Below, piece by piece: positions 44,932-53,574 of a stretch of 64,000 nucleotides of DNA (position 1 is its first letter; each line of letters starts with the position of its first letter). Both the position numbers and the translations under genes were made by a program. Source of the DNA: [Enterobacter] lignolyticus SCF1. GTDB taxonomy: Bacteria; Pseudomonadota; Gammaproteobacteria; Enterobacterales; Enterobacteriaceae. The notes under the pieces were generated by a model that ran no database searches, had not been told where the DNA came from, and worked only from the letters and a program-made list of their open reading frames with translations. The stretch spans positions 310,001 to 374,000 of the forward strand of contig NC_014618.1 of NCBI RefSeq assembly GCF_000164865.1, read 5' to 3'.

Positions 44932-45507
44932 TTAGTAGTAGGAGTGCTCGCCGCGCTGGTGTTCGGTCAGGTCGCGTACGCCTTTCAGCTCCGGGAATTC
45001 GTTCAGCAGCTGCTTTTCAATCCCTTCTTTCAGCGTCACGTCAACCATTGAGCAGCCGTTGCAGCCGCCGCCGAACTGCAGAATGGCATAGCCTTCGTCG
45101 GTTATCTCCATCAGCGACACTCGGCCGCCGTGGCCTGCCAGCTGCGGGTTGATTTGCGACTGCAGCAGGTACTCCACGCGCTCCATCAGCGGGGCGTCGT
45201 CGGAGACTTTGCGCATCTTGGCGTTCGGCGCTTTCAGCGTCAGCTGAGAACCCAGCTGGTCGGTCACGAAATCAATTTCGGCATCTTCCAGATACGGAGC
45301 GCTCAGCTCATCGACATAGGCGGTAAGCTGTTCAAACTCCATTGCAGTATCGGTGGCTTCCACCGCATCCGGCGGGCAATAGGATACGCCGCACTCAGCA
45401 TTCGGGGTGCCCGGGTTAATCACAAATACGCGGATTTGTGTCCCTTCTTCCTGATTTGCCAGCAGTTTGGCAAAGTGCGCTTGTGCAGCATCGGAAATAC
45501 GGATCAT
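44932..45507 (-). CDS. nfuA: Fe-S biogenesis protein NfuA
   Basis: A 191-residue Fe-S carrier with an N-terminal degenerate A-type domain (ISDAAQAHFAKLLANQEEGT) and a C-terminal NifU domain. The cluster-binding Cys-x-x-Cys is in FGGGCNGCSMVDVTLK, near residues 149-152. It matures Fe-S enzymes under oxidative stress and iron limitation. An IscR type 1 site lies at its promoter. Confidence 0.95.
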   Translation of the reverse strand: MIRISDAAQAHFAKLLANQEEGTQIRVFVINPGTPNAECGVSYCPPDAVEATDTAMEFEQLTAYVDELSAPYLEDAEIDFVTDQLGSQLTLKAPNAKMRKVSDDAPLMERVEYLLQSQINPQLAGHGGRVSLMEITDEGYAILQFGGGCNGCSMVDVTLKEGIEKQLLNEFPELKGVRDLTEHQRGEHSYY

Positions 45508-45519
45508 AGCGTTGGCCTA

Positions 45520-45544
45520 ATAGTTGACTATTTTACTGGGTTAT
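45520..45544 (-). promoter_or_regulatory. IscR type 1 site at the nfuA promoter
   Basis: The 25-mer at 45520-45544 matches the type 1 consensus ATASYYGACTRWWWYAGTCRRSTAT at 22 of 25 positions by my count: ATAGTTGACT, then ATTTTACTGGGTTAT. It lies 13-37 bp before the nfuA start. Repression of nfuA by [2Fe-2S]-IscR is known in E. coli. Confidence 0.78.
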
Positions 45545-45565
45545 AATACGCCCATTACCGGGGGT

Positions 45566-46240
45566 CTACAAGGTGCGACACAGGCACCATACCTGAACTG
45601 ACGCCGCGCCGCTTTGCAAAAGCAGGCGGGAAATCTCCGCTGCGGTCGCGCCCGTCGTGACGACATCGTCCACAATGGCGATATGGTGTCCCGCGACCGG
45701 AATATCAAGACGAAAGGCGTTTTTCAGGTTCCGTTTGCGCAGCCTGGCGGAGAGCTGATGCTGGGTGGCGGTAGGGCGGATGCGCCGCAGCGCCTCGTCG
45801 GTATAACCGCACCCCAGCCAGCGCGCCAGCGGGCGGCAGAGCAGGTCGCTTTGGTTGTAGCCGCGCCGCCAGCGGCGAGGCTGCCACAGGGGAACCGACA
45901 CCAGCAGGCTGGGGCGGATTATCGCGGAGCGCGCTTTTACCTGTAGCAGAAGAAGGCGGGCAAGCGCCGCGGCAAGCTCCGGCCTGGCGCTGAATTTATA
46001 CTGTGCGACGAGCGGGCTTAAGGGCGCGGCGTAGTCATTCACCGCGACCAGGCGCTGCCACGGCGGCGCTTTTTGCAGGCAGCGCCCGCAGGGCAGGTGC
46101 GGGTGAGCGGCCGTTAACCCGCACTGCGGGCAGCGCAGGCGCGGTCGGCACAGGACGCGGGTACAGAATGAACACACTCCCCAGTGCGCCATCGCCAGCG
46201 GCATTTGGCATAGCCAGCACAAGCCGTGGGCTGTTAGCAT
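45566..46240 (-). CDS. gntX: ComF-family phosphoribosyltransferase-like protein GntX
   Basis: A 224-residue protein of the ComF/GntX family. Paired CxxC motifs near the N-terminus (LCWLC, then CPQC and CGRC) suggest a zinc finger. The C-terminal phosphoribosyltransferase-like motif is IAIVDDVVTTGATAAEISRL. The ATG at 46240 (MLTAHGLCWLCQ) with a GGAGTG ribosome site is chosen; the open frame extends 57 codons upstream through the divergent bioH start and is not credible. Despite its name, a gluconate role is not established; ComF relatives act in DNA uptake and utilisation. Confidence 0.9.
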   Translation of the reverse strand: MLTAHGLCWLCQMPLAMAHWGVCSFCTRVLCRPRLRCPQCGLTAAHPHLPCGRCLQKAPPWQRLVAVNDYAAPLSPLVAQYKFSARPELAAALARLLLLQVKARSAIIRPSLLVSVPLWQPRRWRRGYNQSDLLCRPLARWLGCGYTDEALRRIRPTATQHQLSARLRKRNLKNAFRLDIPVAGHHIAIVDDVVTTGATAAEISRLLLQSGAASVQVWCLCRTL

Positions 46241-46282
46241 ATCTTCACTCCCTGAAAAAATAGTGAATGAGAACAATAGCTG

Positions 46283-47056
46283 ATGAACAACATCTGGTGG
46301 CAAACCACAGGCGAAGGAGATTGTCATCTTGTGCTGCTGCACGGATGGGGGCTGAATGCACAGGTATGGGATTGCATTACGCCGGAACTGAGTACGCATT
46401 TTACGCTGCACCTGGTCGATCTGCCCGGCTATGGCCGCAGCCAGGGATTTGGCGCGCTGACGCTGGACGAGATGGCGCGTCTGGTGCAGGCCCAGGCGCC
46501 AGCGCGGGCGATTTGGCTCGGCTGGAGTCTTGGCGGCCTGGTCGCCAGCCGTATTGCGCTGGACGCGCCGCAGCGGGTCCAGGCGCTGGTGACGGTCGCA
46601 TCATCGCCGTGCTTTAGCGCCCATCAGGACTGGCCGGGCATCAAACCGGACGTTCTGAGCGGCTTTCAGCAGCAGCTGAACGAAGATTTCCAGCGCACCG
46701 TCGAGCGCTTTCTGGCGCTGCAAACGCTGGGAACCGAGAGCGCCCGGCAGGATGCCCGGAAGCTGAAAAGCGCGGTGCTGGCGCTGCCGATGCCGCCGAC
46801 GGAGGTGCTGAACGGCGGGCTGGAGATCCTGAAGACCGTCGATCTGCGCGAGGAGCTGACCGCGCTGCAGGTGCCTTTTCTGCGCCTGTACGGCGCCCTC
46901 GATGGGCTGGTTCCACGTAAGGTGGCCGCGCTGCTCGATACGGCCTTGCCGCAGAGCCAATCCCTCATTGTCGAGAAAGCGGCGCACGCGCCGTTTATCT
47001 CCCATCCACAGCTGTTTTGCGAGACGCTGCTGTCGCTAACCTCGCGGTTAAGCTGA
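46283..47056 (+). CDS. bioH: Pimeloyl-ACP methyl ester esterase BioH
   Basis: A 257-residue alpha/beta hydrolase that removes the methyl group from pimeloyl-ACP methyl ester, closing the early biotin pathway. The nucleophile is Ser82 in GWSLGG, and the acid and histidine lie in LYGALDGLVP and KAAHAPFISH. The HGWGLN oxyanion motif is near residue 20. It is divergent from gntX with only 42 bp between the starts. Confidence 0.95.
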   Translation: MNNIWWQTTGEGDCHLVLLHGWGLNAQVWDCITPELSTHFTLHLVDLPGYGRSQGFGALTLDEMARLVQAQAPARAIWLGWSLGGLVASRIALDAPQRVQALVTVASSPCFSAHQDWPGIKPDVLSGFQQQLNEDFQRTVERFLALQTLGTESARQDARKLKSAVLALPMPPTEVLNGGLEILKTVDLREELTALQVPFLRLYGALDGLVPRKVAALLDTALPQSQSLIVEKAAHAPFISHPQLFCETLLSLTSRLS

Positions 47057-47185
47057 TTTTTTTGCCACGGACTGGCGAAAATGACGTACCAGAACAATAC
47101 TTAGGACGATGTTACGGTTACCGCTGGGTTTAACGTTATTCATCATGTTTCACATGACCACTATAAATCTATGGAGAGTTAGGCT

Positions 47186-47455
47186 ATGAAACTGGTTAAG
47201 GGTATTGTTGCAGCACTGGTGATGGGTTCCGTCTCTTTTGGCGTGTTTGCAGCCAAAGAAATCAGCAAAGAAGATGTGGCGAAAATGCACCTGACGAAGC
47301 TGGGTTCTATCACCACCTCTAAAACCACATCCCCGATGGACGCACGACACGATCTGTCGAAAAAAGCCGACGAAATGGGCGGTAAGTACTTTGTGGTGAT
47401 TGCTGGCGAGAAGAACGAGAAAACCGTTCACGCCAATGCGGACGTCTACAAATAA
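47186..47455 (+). CDS. DUF1471 small periplasmic protein (YdgH/BhsA/McbA-like)
   Basis: An 89-residue protein with a clear signal peptide (MKLVKGIVAALVMGSVSFGV, cleavage near F-A-A at 22-24) and a short mature domain of the YhcN/BhsA type: KEISKEDVAKMHLTKLGSIT, a variable SKTTSPMDARHDLSKKADE, then GGKYFVVIAGEKNEKTVHAN and a final A-D-V-Y-K. Members of this family are stress-induced periplasmic or outer-membrane proteins affecting biofilm and envelope stress, with biochemical function unclear. The gene has a GGAGAG ribosome site and a strong terminator. It occupies the interval between bioH and feoC where E. coli K-12 carries yhgA (rpnA) instead. I do not assign it to one paralogue. Confidence 0.88.
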   Translation: MKLVKGIVAALVMGSVSFGVFAAKEISKEDVAKMHLTKLGSITTSKTTSPMDARHDLSKKADEMGGKYFVVIAGEKNEKTVHANADVYK

Positions 47456-47456
47456 T

Positions 47457-47487
47457 AAAAAAAGCGGGTGCTGAACCCGCTTTTTCT
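47457..47487. terminator. Bidirectional terminator between the DUF1471 gene and feoC
   Basis: AAGCGGGT (47462-47469) and ACCCGCTT (47475-47482) form an 8-bp stem with an A-run before and a T-run after, so it works in both directions for these convergent genes. Confidence 0.88.
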
Positions 47488-47494
47488 TTTCGCG

Positions 47495-47731
47495 TTACTG
47501 CAGCACCCACCATTCCGGCTGGCAGGCTTTGCCCTCCGGGCAGCTACGGCAGCTTCCTGAAAGACAATTCTCAGCATCCTCCTGAACGCGGCGCGCTTTA
47601 CCCATGGCCTCCAGGCGAGCGAGCATGGCGTCGACCATCGGCTGCGGCGTGCGCAGCGCGCGGCTGAGCTGCTGGGCGTTCATCCGCCCCTGGAGCGCCA
47701 GCATATCCCGCAGTTCAATTAGCGAAGCCAT
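47495..47731 (-). CDS. feoC: Ferrous iron transport regulator FeoC
   Basis: A 78-residue winged-helix protein (SLIELRDMLALQGRMNAQQL, then RTPQPMVDAMLARLEAMGK) with four C-terminal cysteines in CLSGSCRSCPEGKAC at residues 56, 61, 64 and 70, which bind an Fe-S cluster in Klebsiella FeoC. FeoC protects FeoB from FtsH proteolysis in related bacteria. It is the last gene of feoABC, nine bp after feoB. Confidence 0.94.
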   Translation of the reverse strand: MASLIELRDMLALQGRMNAQQLSRALRTPQPMVDAMLARLEAMGKARRVQEDAENCLSGSCRSCPEGKACQPEWWVLQ

Positions 47732-47740
47732 CGTCTCTCC

Positions 47741-50059
47741 TTAGTGGCAGTTGCCCGCCGGGCTGTCGCAGCAGCTGCTGGCGGTTTTCCTCGTCGCCAG
47801 AAGATTGACATCCACGCGGCTGCGCGCGCGACGCAGCAGGCCAAGCACCACAATGTTAAACAGGATAACCGCCAGAATACAGACCGTGCTGTACTGCGGA
47901 TGCGTGCTGAAGCTCGAGACCTGGTAGAACACGGTGGCCAGCGAATAGGCGATGTTCAGCCCCCACAGGATGGAGAAGAACATCCAGCCGCGGCTGGACT
48001 CGCGCGAGATAGCGCCCATCACCGAGATGCAGGGGATATAGAGCAGGACGAAAATCAGGTAGCTGTAGGCTGCCGCCGCGCTGCCGAACTTGCTGCTCAT
48101 GACGCCCATTGCGCCAGTCCCCATTTCGCCGTCGCCTTTGCTGGCTTCGATGGGGTTCGCCAGAACGCTTAGACTGAACGTATTTTTCAGGCTCTGCCAG
48201 GTTTCGTCGACCGCCGCGCCCAGCTCGCCCAGCAGGTTAAACTCAGCCGGGTTGAACGCCTGGGACTGAATGTTTTCTGCGGTATAGAGCGTGTTCAGCG
48301 TACCGACGACGACCTCTTTGGCCATGGCGCCGGTAAACAGACCCACCGTCGCCTGCCAGTTATCCTCATGCACGCCAATCGGCTTAAACAGCGGCGTAAT
48401 GACGCGGCTGACGGAGGCCAGCGCCGAGTCGTTGATGTTATCGGCCGCTTTCCCGCTCAGCGTGAAGCTGTTCAGCGCGCTGAGGAAGATGCTGACGATA
48501 ACGATGACCTTACCGGCGCGCAGGACGAAGCCTTTCAGGCGCTGCCAGGTCTGAATGATCAGGCTTTTAACGTGCGGCACGTGGTAGACCGGCAGCTCCA
48601 TAACGAACGGCGATGCTTCGCCGCGCATGATGGTGTGCTTGAGCATCAGGCCGGTGAGAATGGCCATGACGATCCCCAGCACATACAAGGAGAAGACCGC
48701 CAGCGCCCCCTGCTGACCAAAGAATGCCGCCGCAAAGACGGCGAAAATCGCCAGGCGCGCGCCGCAGGACATAAACGGCGCCATCATAATGGTCATCAGG
48801 CGTTCACGCGGGGCATCGAGGGTGCGGGCGCCCATCACCGACGGAACGTTACAGCCGAAGCCGACAATCAGCGGCACAAAGGATTTCCCCGGCAGGCCGA
48901 GGGACTGCATCAGACGGTCCATCACGAACGCCGCGCGGGCCATGTAGCCGGAGTCCTCCAGGAAGGAGAGGAACAGGTACATCATGCCGATTTGCGGCAC
49001 CAGCGGCAGCACGGTGTTGATACCGCCGCCGAGCCCCTGGGCCAGGAAATTGGTCAGCCATTCCGGGAAGTGCAGCAGCGCCCCGAGCCACTGGATACCG
49101 TGGATAAAGATAGCCACGGAGCCGGCGTCGAAAATAGGCTGCAAGGCGCCGCCGATGTTGATCGCCATCAGGAACATCAGGTACATCACGAATAAAAAGA
49201 CAGGCAGACCGAGGAAGCGGTTGAGAATGATTTTGTCTATTGCCGCCGTGAAACGGCTCGGTTCCGCCGTCAGCGTGTTGCTGACCGCATCGCAGATAGC
49301 GGCGATAGTTTGATAGCGGGCGTCGGCGATATGCAGCGCCGGGTCGTCAATCTCTTCGCTCAGGCGCGCCTGGGCGATGCCCAGCTTGTGCGCGGCGTCG
49401 CCGGCGTAGGCGCGGCTATAGATATCGCCTTCAAGCATCTGCAACCCTAACCAGCGGCGCTGCTTTTGCGGCATTTCGTGCGAGATCTCTGCCGCCAGCC
49501 AGTCGGCCTCACGCAGCAGCGGTTGGGGGTAGTGCACCAGCTCCAGCTCGCGGTTAGCGCGATGGCGGTCAATGGCCATTTTCAGCGCTTCAATGCCGCG
49601 GCCGCGGGTGGAGACCAGCGGAATCACCGGGCAGCCGAGACGGGCGGACAGGGCGTCAACGTCGATGCGAACCTGCTGCTTTTCAGCGATATCCAGCATG
49701 TTCAGCGCCACAACGCAGGGGATGCCGAGCTCCAGCAGCTGCAGCGTCAGGTAGAGGTTGCGTTCGAGGTTGGAAGCATCGACGACGTTGATCAGCAGGT
49801 CGGCGTCGCCGCTGAGAATGTAGTGGCAGGCAATCTGCTCATCCAGCGACGTCTGCGACGAAATCGTCGTCAGTGAATAGGTGCCTGGCAGGTCGACAAG
49901 CGTGACCTGATGGTCGGTGGTCGAAAAATGCCCCTCTTTGCGCTCGACGGTAACGCCCGCCCAGTTGCCCACGCGCTGGCGCGCGCCGGTTAGCTGGTTA
50001 AAAAGCGTCGTTTTACCGGAGTTTGGATTACCAATAAGGCCAATGGTCAATTTTTTCAT
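47741..50059 (-). CDS. feoB: Ferrous iron permease FeoB
   Basis: A 772-residue inner-membrane Fe(II) transporter. The N-terminal G domain has G1 GNPNSGKTT (residues 10-18), G3 DLPGTYSL and G4 LNMLD, followed by a helical GDI domain. The rest holds the membrane helices with the two Gate motifs (VPLIVGFGCNVPSVMGARTL and YIPCISVMGAISRES). The C-terminus carries a short cysteine pair (SSCCDSPAGNC). Length matches E. coli FeoB. Confidence 0.96.
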   Translation of the reverse strand: MKKLTIGLIGNPNSGKTTLFNQLTGARQRVGNWAGVTVERKEGHFSTTDHQVTLVDLPGTYSLTTISSQTSLDEQIACHYILSGDADLLINVVDASNLERNLYLTLQLLELGIPCVVALNMLDIAEKQQVRIDVDALSARLGCPVIPLVSTRGRGIEALKMAIDRHRANRELELVHYPQPLLREADWLAAEISHEMPQKQRRWLGLQMLEGDIYSRAYAGDAAHKLGIAQARLSEEIDDPALHIADARYQTIAAICDAVSNTLTAEPSRFTAAIDKIILNRFLGLPVFLFVMYLMFLMAINIGGALQPIFDAGSVAIFIHGIQWLGALLHFPEWLTNFLAQGLGGGINTVLPLVPQIGMMYLFLSFLEDSGYMARAAFVMDRLMQSLGLPGKSFVPLIVGFGCNVPSVMGARTLDAPRERLMTIMMAPFMSCGARLAIFAVFAAAFFGQQGALAVFSLYVLGIVMAILTGLMLKHTIMRGEASPFVMELPVYHVPHVKSLIIQTWQRLKGFVLRAGKVIVIVSIFLSALNSFTLSGKAADNINDSALASVSRVITPLFKPIGVHEDNWQATVGLFTGAMAKEVVVGTLNTLYTAENIQSQAFNPAEFNLLGELGAAVDETWQSLKNTFSLSVLANPIEASKGDGEMGTGAMGVMSSKFGSAAAAYSYLIFVLLYIPCISVMGAISRESSRGWMFFSILWGLNIAYSLATVFYQVSSFSTHPQYSTVCILAVILFNIVVLGLLRRARSRVDVNLLATRKTASSCCDSPAGNCH

Positions 50060-50089
50060 TTTTCTGGGCTCGCTGTTGCCAGAGGCGTA

Positions 50090-50317
50090 TTAGCGGTTCA
50101 ACGCTTCGGTTTCTATTAACGCCAAATCTTTTTTACGTAATACCAGGCTGACGCGGCGCGTTTCGATATGAACGGGGTCGCCGAGCGGCGCGACGCGCAC
50201 GACATGAAATGAGGAGCCGGGCAGCATGCCCAGTGAAAGCAGTTTTTGCCGATAAGCCGGGCTAATTTCACGGGAGAACCCGGTGATTTTCCACGTACTG
50301 TCAGGAGTGAATTGCAT
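50090..50317 (-). CDS. feoA: Ferrous iron transport accessory protein FeoA
   Basis: A 75-residue SH3-like protein that acts with FeoB in Fe(II) uptake. The conserved core is YRQKLLSLGMLPGSSFHVVR near residues 22-41. Length equals E. coli FeoA. It is the first gene of feoABC, behind Fur-like and FNR-like sites. Confidence 0.95.
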   Translation of the reverse strand: MQFTPDSTWKITGFSREISPAYRQKLLSLGMLPGSSFHVVRVAPLGDPVHIETRRVSLVLRKKDLALIETEALNR

Positions 50318-50423
50318 AGGACCTGCTTCTTTCGTTAACCGAAAATCCCTTCATACGCGCGGGGTGCGCATGAAACCAACGTAATACCCACGGGAAAAAG
50401 AATAAAACATCAACGCATACAAT

Positions 50424-50442
50424 GATAATGAGAATGGTTTTT
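50424..50442. promoter_or_regulatory. Fur-like box upstream of feoA
   Basis: The 19-mer starting GATAATGAGAATGG matches the Fur consensus at 14 of 19 positions by my count. It lies about 110 bp before feoA and fits iron repression of feo. Confidence 0.7.
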
Positions 50443-50499
50443 ATCTTCAATCGATAAACTGTGACGGGATGTGGAATTAGCCAATAATCCGCGGGACTT

Positions 50500-50513
50500 T
50501 TGACATTGCTCAA
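50500..50513. promoter_or_regulatory. FNR-like site upstream of feoA
   Basis: TTGACATTGCTCAA matches the FNR consensus TTGAT-N4-ATCAA at eight of ten fixed positions. It lies about 185 bp before feoA. FNR activation of feo under anaerobiosis is known in E. coli. The remainder of the 346-bp gap (50318-50663) is AT-rich leader plus the palindrome at 50622-50652. Confidence 0.65.
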
Positions 50514-50621
50514 TTTTTGGCAGACAGCGAAATTGTCCGGAATGTTAATGGTGTAAGAAATGGCGTTCTAATATTTCATGGATGCAATGAAGGTTAATGT
50601 TTCTTAATCATTGCCAGCGGG

Positions 50622-50652
50622 TAAGCCTTCTCATAAATAATGAGAAGGCTTA
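50622..50652. terminator. Perfect 13-bp palindrome after yhgF
   Basis: TAAGCCTTCTCAT (50622-50634) and ATGAGAAGGCTTA (50640-50652) pair without a mismatch around an AAATA loop, 11 bases after the yhgF stop. Neither strand has a T-run after the stem. It may be a yhgF terminator or 3' end stabiliser. Confidence 0.5.
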
Positions 50653-50663
50653 TTGCGGATGTA

Positions 50664-52997
50664 TTATTTCTTCTTACCAAACGCCGCGGACAGCGCGTCC
50701 ATCATTGCGCTATTGCCCGCGGGCTGGGCGTCGCGGCCGCGCGGTTTGGCCGCTTTTGCCGCCGGACGCGCGCCGTTTTGCTCGCGCGCGCCGCCGCCGC
50801 CACGGCGCGCATTGCTGTCGCCGGGCTGCTCGTCCAGACGCATGGTCAGGGCGATGCGCTTACGCGGCAGGTCGACCTCCAGCACCTTGACCTTCACGAT
50901 ATCGCCCGCTTTGACGACGGTGTGCGGATCTTCCACAAACTTATCGGCAAGAGAGGAGATATGCACCAGCCCATCCTGGTGTACGCCAATGTCGACGAAG
51001 GCGCCGAAGTTGGTGACGTTGGTGACCGCCCCTTCCAGCACCATTCCCGGCAGCAGGTCGTTCATGGTTTCCACGCCGTCGGCAAACTGCGCCGTTTTGA
51101 ATTCCGGACGCGGGTCGCGGCCCGGCTTTTCCAGCTCTTTGATGATGTCGGTCACCGTCGGGACGCCGAAGCGGTCGTCGGTAAAATCCACCGCCTTCAG
51201 GTCGCGCAGCGCGCTGCTGTCGCCCATCAGATCCTTCAGCGCCTGTCGGGTGGCGGCAAGGATGCGTTCGACCACCGGATAGGCTTCCGGGTGGACGGTT
51301 GAGGCATCGAGCGGGTTATCGCCATGGTTGATGCGCAGGAAGCCCGCGCACTGCTCGAAGGCTTTTGGCCCCAGACGGCTCACTTTCAGCAGCTGCTGGC
51401 GGTTCTGGAACTGGCCGTTCTCATCACGCCACGCCACGATATTCTGCGCCATCATGCGGGTTAAGCCCGCCACGCGGGTCAGCAGCGGCACGGAGGCGGT
51501 ATTAAGGTCAACGCCGACGGCGTTTACGCAGTCTTCCACCACCGCATCGAGCTTACGCGCGAGCTGCGTCTGGCTGACGTCGTGCTGGTACTGGCCCACG
51601 CCGATCGATTTCGGGTCGATCTTCACCAGCTCCGCCAGCGGGTCCTGCAGACGACGGGCGATAGACACCGCGCCGCGCAGGGAGACGTCGAGGTCCGGGA
51701 ATTCCAGCGCCGCGAGCTCGGAGGCGGAATAGACCGATGCGCCGGCTTCGCTGACGATAACCTTTTGCGCCGTGACCTTCGGAAACTGCTTTTGCACGTC
51801 GAGGTAAAAACGCTCGGTTTCGCGCGAGGCGGTACCGTTGCCGATAGCCACCAGCTCCACGTTATATTTTTCGCACAGCGCGGCGATGGCCACCGCCGCT
51901 TTGGCCGCCTGGCCGGTGTGCGGATAAATGGTGTCGGTCGCCACCAGCTTGCCGGTACCGTCAACTACCGCCACCTTCACGCCGGTACGCAGACCAGGAT
52001 CGAGTCCCATAGTGGCGCGCAGCCCGGCGGGAGCGGCCATCAGCAGATCGTGCAGGTTGCGGGCAAAGACGTTGATCGCCTCATCTTCCGCGCGCTCGCG
52101 CACGGTGCCCATCAGTTCGGTTTCGAGGTGCATCAGCACCTTGATGCGCCAGGTCCAGCTCACCACGCCGCGGCGCCAGCTGTCCGCCGGGGCGTTGTTC
52201 AGACGCAGGTCGAGATGGTTGATAATGATCTGTTCGCAGTGGCTCTCTTTCGGCGGCTCGTCGAACTGCGGGTCAGGGTTAAGCGACAGCTGCAGTACGC
52301 CTTCGTTGCGCCCGCGGAACATCGCCAGCGCGCGGTGCGACGGGACGGTCGCGATCGGTTCATGGTGGTCGAAGTAGTCGCGGAACTTCGCGCCTTCATC
52401 CTCTTTACCGCTGACCACGGCGGCAACCAGGTGCGCGTTTTTCCACAGGTAGTCGCGCACTTTCGCCAGCAGGGCGGCATCTTCGGCAAAACGCTCCATC
52501 AGGATGTAGCGGGCGCCATCCAGCGCGGCTTTGCCGTCAGCGACGCCGTTGTCGGCGTTGATATAGTTTGCCGCTTCGGCGTCCGGATCGCGCGAGGGCT
52601 CGTTCCACAGCAGGTCGGCCAGCGGCTCCAGACCGGCTTCAATCGCGATTTGCCCGCGGGTGCGGCGCTTGGGCTTATAGGGCAGGTAAAGGTCTTCCAG
52701 CTCGGTTTTGCTCAGCGTGCCGTTGATGGCCTTCGCCAGCTCGTCGGTGAGCTTACCCTGTTCGCCGATCGATTTGAGAATCGCCTGGCGGCGATCTTCC
52801 AGTTCGCGCAGATAGCCAAGACGGGTTTCCAGCTGGCGCAGCTGCGTGTCGTCCAGCCCCCCGGTAACTTCCTTACGATAACGTGCGATAAACGGCACGG
52901 TGTTCCCTTCATCAAGCAAGCGAACGGCAGCTTCTACCTGTTCGTTTCTGGCCTGAAGTTCACCCGCAATAATGCGGCAGAGCGAATCATTCATCAT
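50664..52997 (-). CDS. yhgF: Tex-family RNA-binding protein YhgF
   Basis: A 777-residue protein of the Tex/Spt6 family, linked to transcription and RNA handling. Visible parts are an N-terminal helical region (DEGNTVPFIARYRKEVTGGL), a YqgF/RNase H-like domain (GLDPGLRTGVKVAVVDGTGK), helix-hairpin-helix motifs (VGVDLNTASVPLLTRVAGLT, then LLKVSRLGPKAFEQCAGFLR) and a C-terminal S1 domain (GAVTNVTNFGAFVDIGVHQD). The last 50 residues are a Gly/Arg/Ala-rich tail. greB lies upstream on the same strand. Confidence 0.94.
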   Translation of the reverse strand: MMNDSLCRIIAGELQARNEQVEAAVRLLDEGNTVPFIARYRKEVTGGLDDTQLRQLETRLGYLRELEDRRQAILKSIGEQGKLTDELAKAINGTLSKTELEDLYLPYKPKRRTRGQIAIEAGLEPLADLLWNEPSRDPDAEAANYINADNGVADGKAALDGARYILMERFAEDAALLAKVRDYLWKNAHLVAAVVSGKEDEGAKFRDYFDHHEPIATVPSHRALAMFRGRNEGVLQLSLNPDPQFDEPPKESHCEQIIINHLDLRLNNAPADSWRRGVVSWTWRIKVLMHLETELMGTVRERAEDEAINVFARNLHDLLMAAPAGLRATMGLDPGLRTGVKVAVVDGTGKLVATDTIYPHTGQAAKAAVAIAALCEKYNVELVAIGNGTASRETERFYLDVQKQFPKVTAQKVIVSEAGASVYSASELAALEFPDLDVSLRGAVSIARRLQDPLAELVKIDPKSIGVGQYQHDVSQTQLARKLDAVVEDCVNAVGVDLNTASVPLLTRVAGLTRMMAQNIVAWRDENGQFQNRQQLLKVSRLGPKAFEQCAGFLRINHGDNPLDASTVHPEAYPVVERILAATRQALKDLMGDSSALRDLKAVDFTDDRFGVPTVTDIIKELEKPGRDPRPEFKTAQFADGVETMNDLLPGMVLEGAVTNVTNFGAFVDIGVHQDGLVHISSLADKFVEDPHTVVKAGDIVKVKVLEVDLPRKRIALTMRLDEQPGDSNARRGGGGAREQNGARPAAKAAKPRGRDAQPAGNSAMMDALSAAFGKKK

Positions 52998-53100
52998 GGC
53001 TATTTTTCATCTTGTGGATCGAAAATCAGGGGATAGTTATACGGACTGGCTGACAAAAATGCCAGCCGTCCGGGGCGGCAATCGGAGTGTTCCGGGCAGG

Positions 53101-53574
53101 CTACTTCACATATTCGATGTCGTTCACATACCAGGTCGCTTCGCCGCCCGGGGTCTGTACGGTCGCCAGGTCGCCCACCTCTTTTTTCAGCAGCGCCCGC
53201 GCCATCGGCGAATCGATGGAGATGTAGTCCTTTTGACCAAAAATTTCGTCGTAGCCGACGATGCGAAAGCGCTTGATATCGCCGTCGTCGTTTTCAATTT
53301 CAACCCAGGCGCCGAAGAAGACTTTGCCCTCCTGCTGCGGAGAGTAATCGACAATTTTCAGATGCTCCAGACACTTGGTCAGGTAGCGTACCCGGCGGTC
53401 GATTTCGCGCAGGCGTTTCTTGTTGTACTGGTAGTCAGCGTTTTCGCTGCGATCGCCAAGGCTTGCCGCCCAGGTCACTTTTTTCGTCACCTCCGGGCGT
53501 TCTTCACGCCAGAGGTAGTCCAGCTCTTTCTTGAGTTTTTCATAACCCTCGCGGGTGATCAGCGGCGTTTTCAT
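53101..53574 (-). CDS. greB: Transcript cleavage factor GreB
   Basis: A 157-residue factor that enters the RNA polymerase secondary channel and stimulates cleavage of backtracked RNA. The N-terminal coiled coil carries the acidic tip in WAASLGDRSENADYQYNKKR near residues 35-54, and the C-terminal domain is FKBP-like. It lacks the last proline of the E. coli protein. It is divergent from ompR. Confidence 0.95.
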   Translation of the reverse strand: MKTPLITREGYEKLKKELDYLWREERPEVTKKVTWAASLGDRSENADYQYNKKRLREIDRRVRYLTKCLEHLKIVDYSPQQEGKVFFGAWVEIENDDGDIKRFRIVGYDEIFGQKDYISIDSPMARALLKKEVGDLATVQTPGGEATWYVNDIEYVK

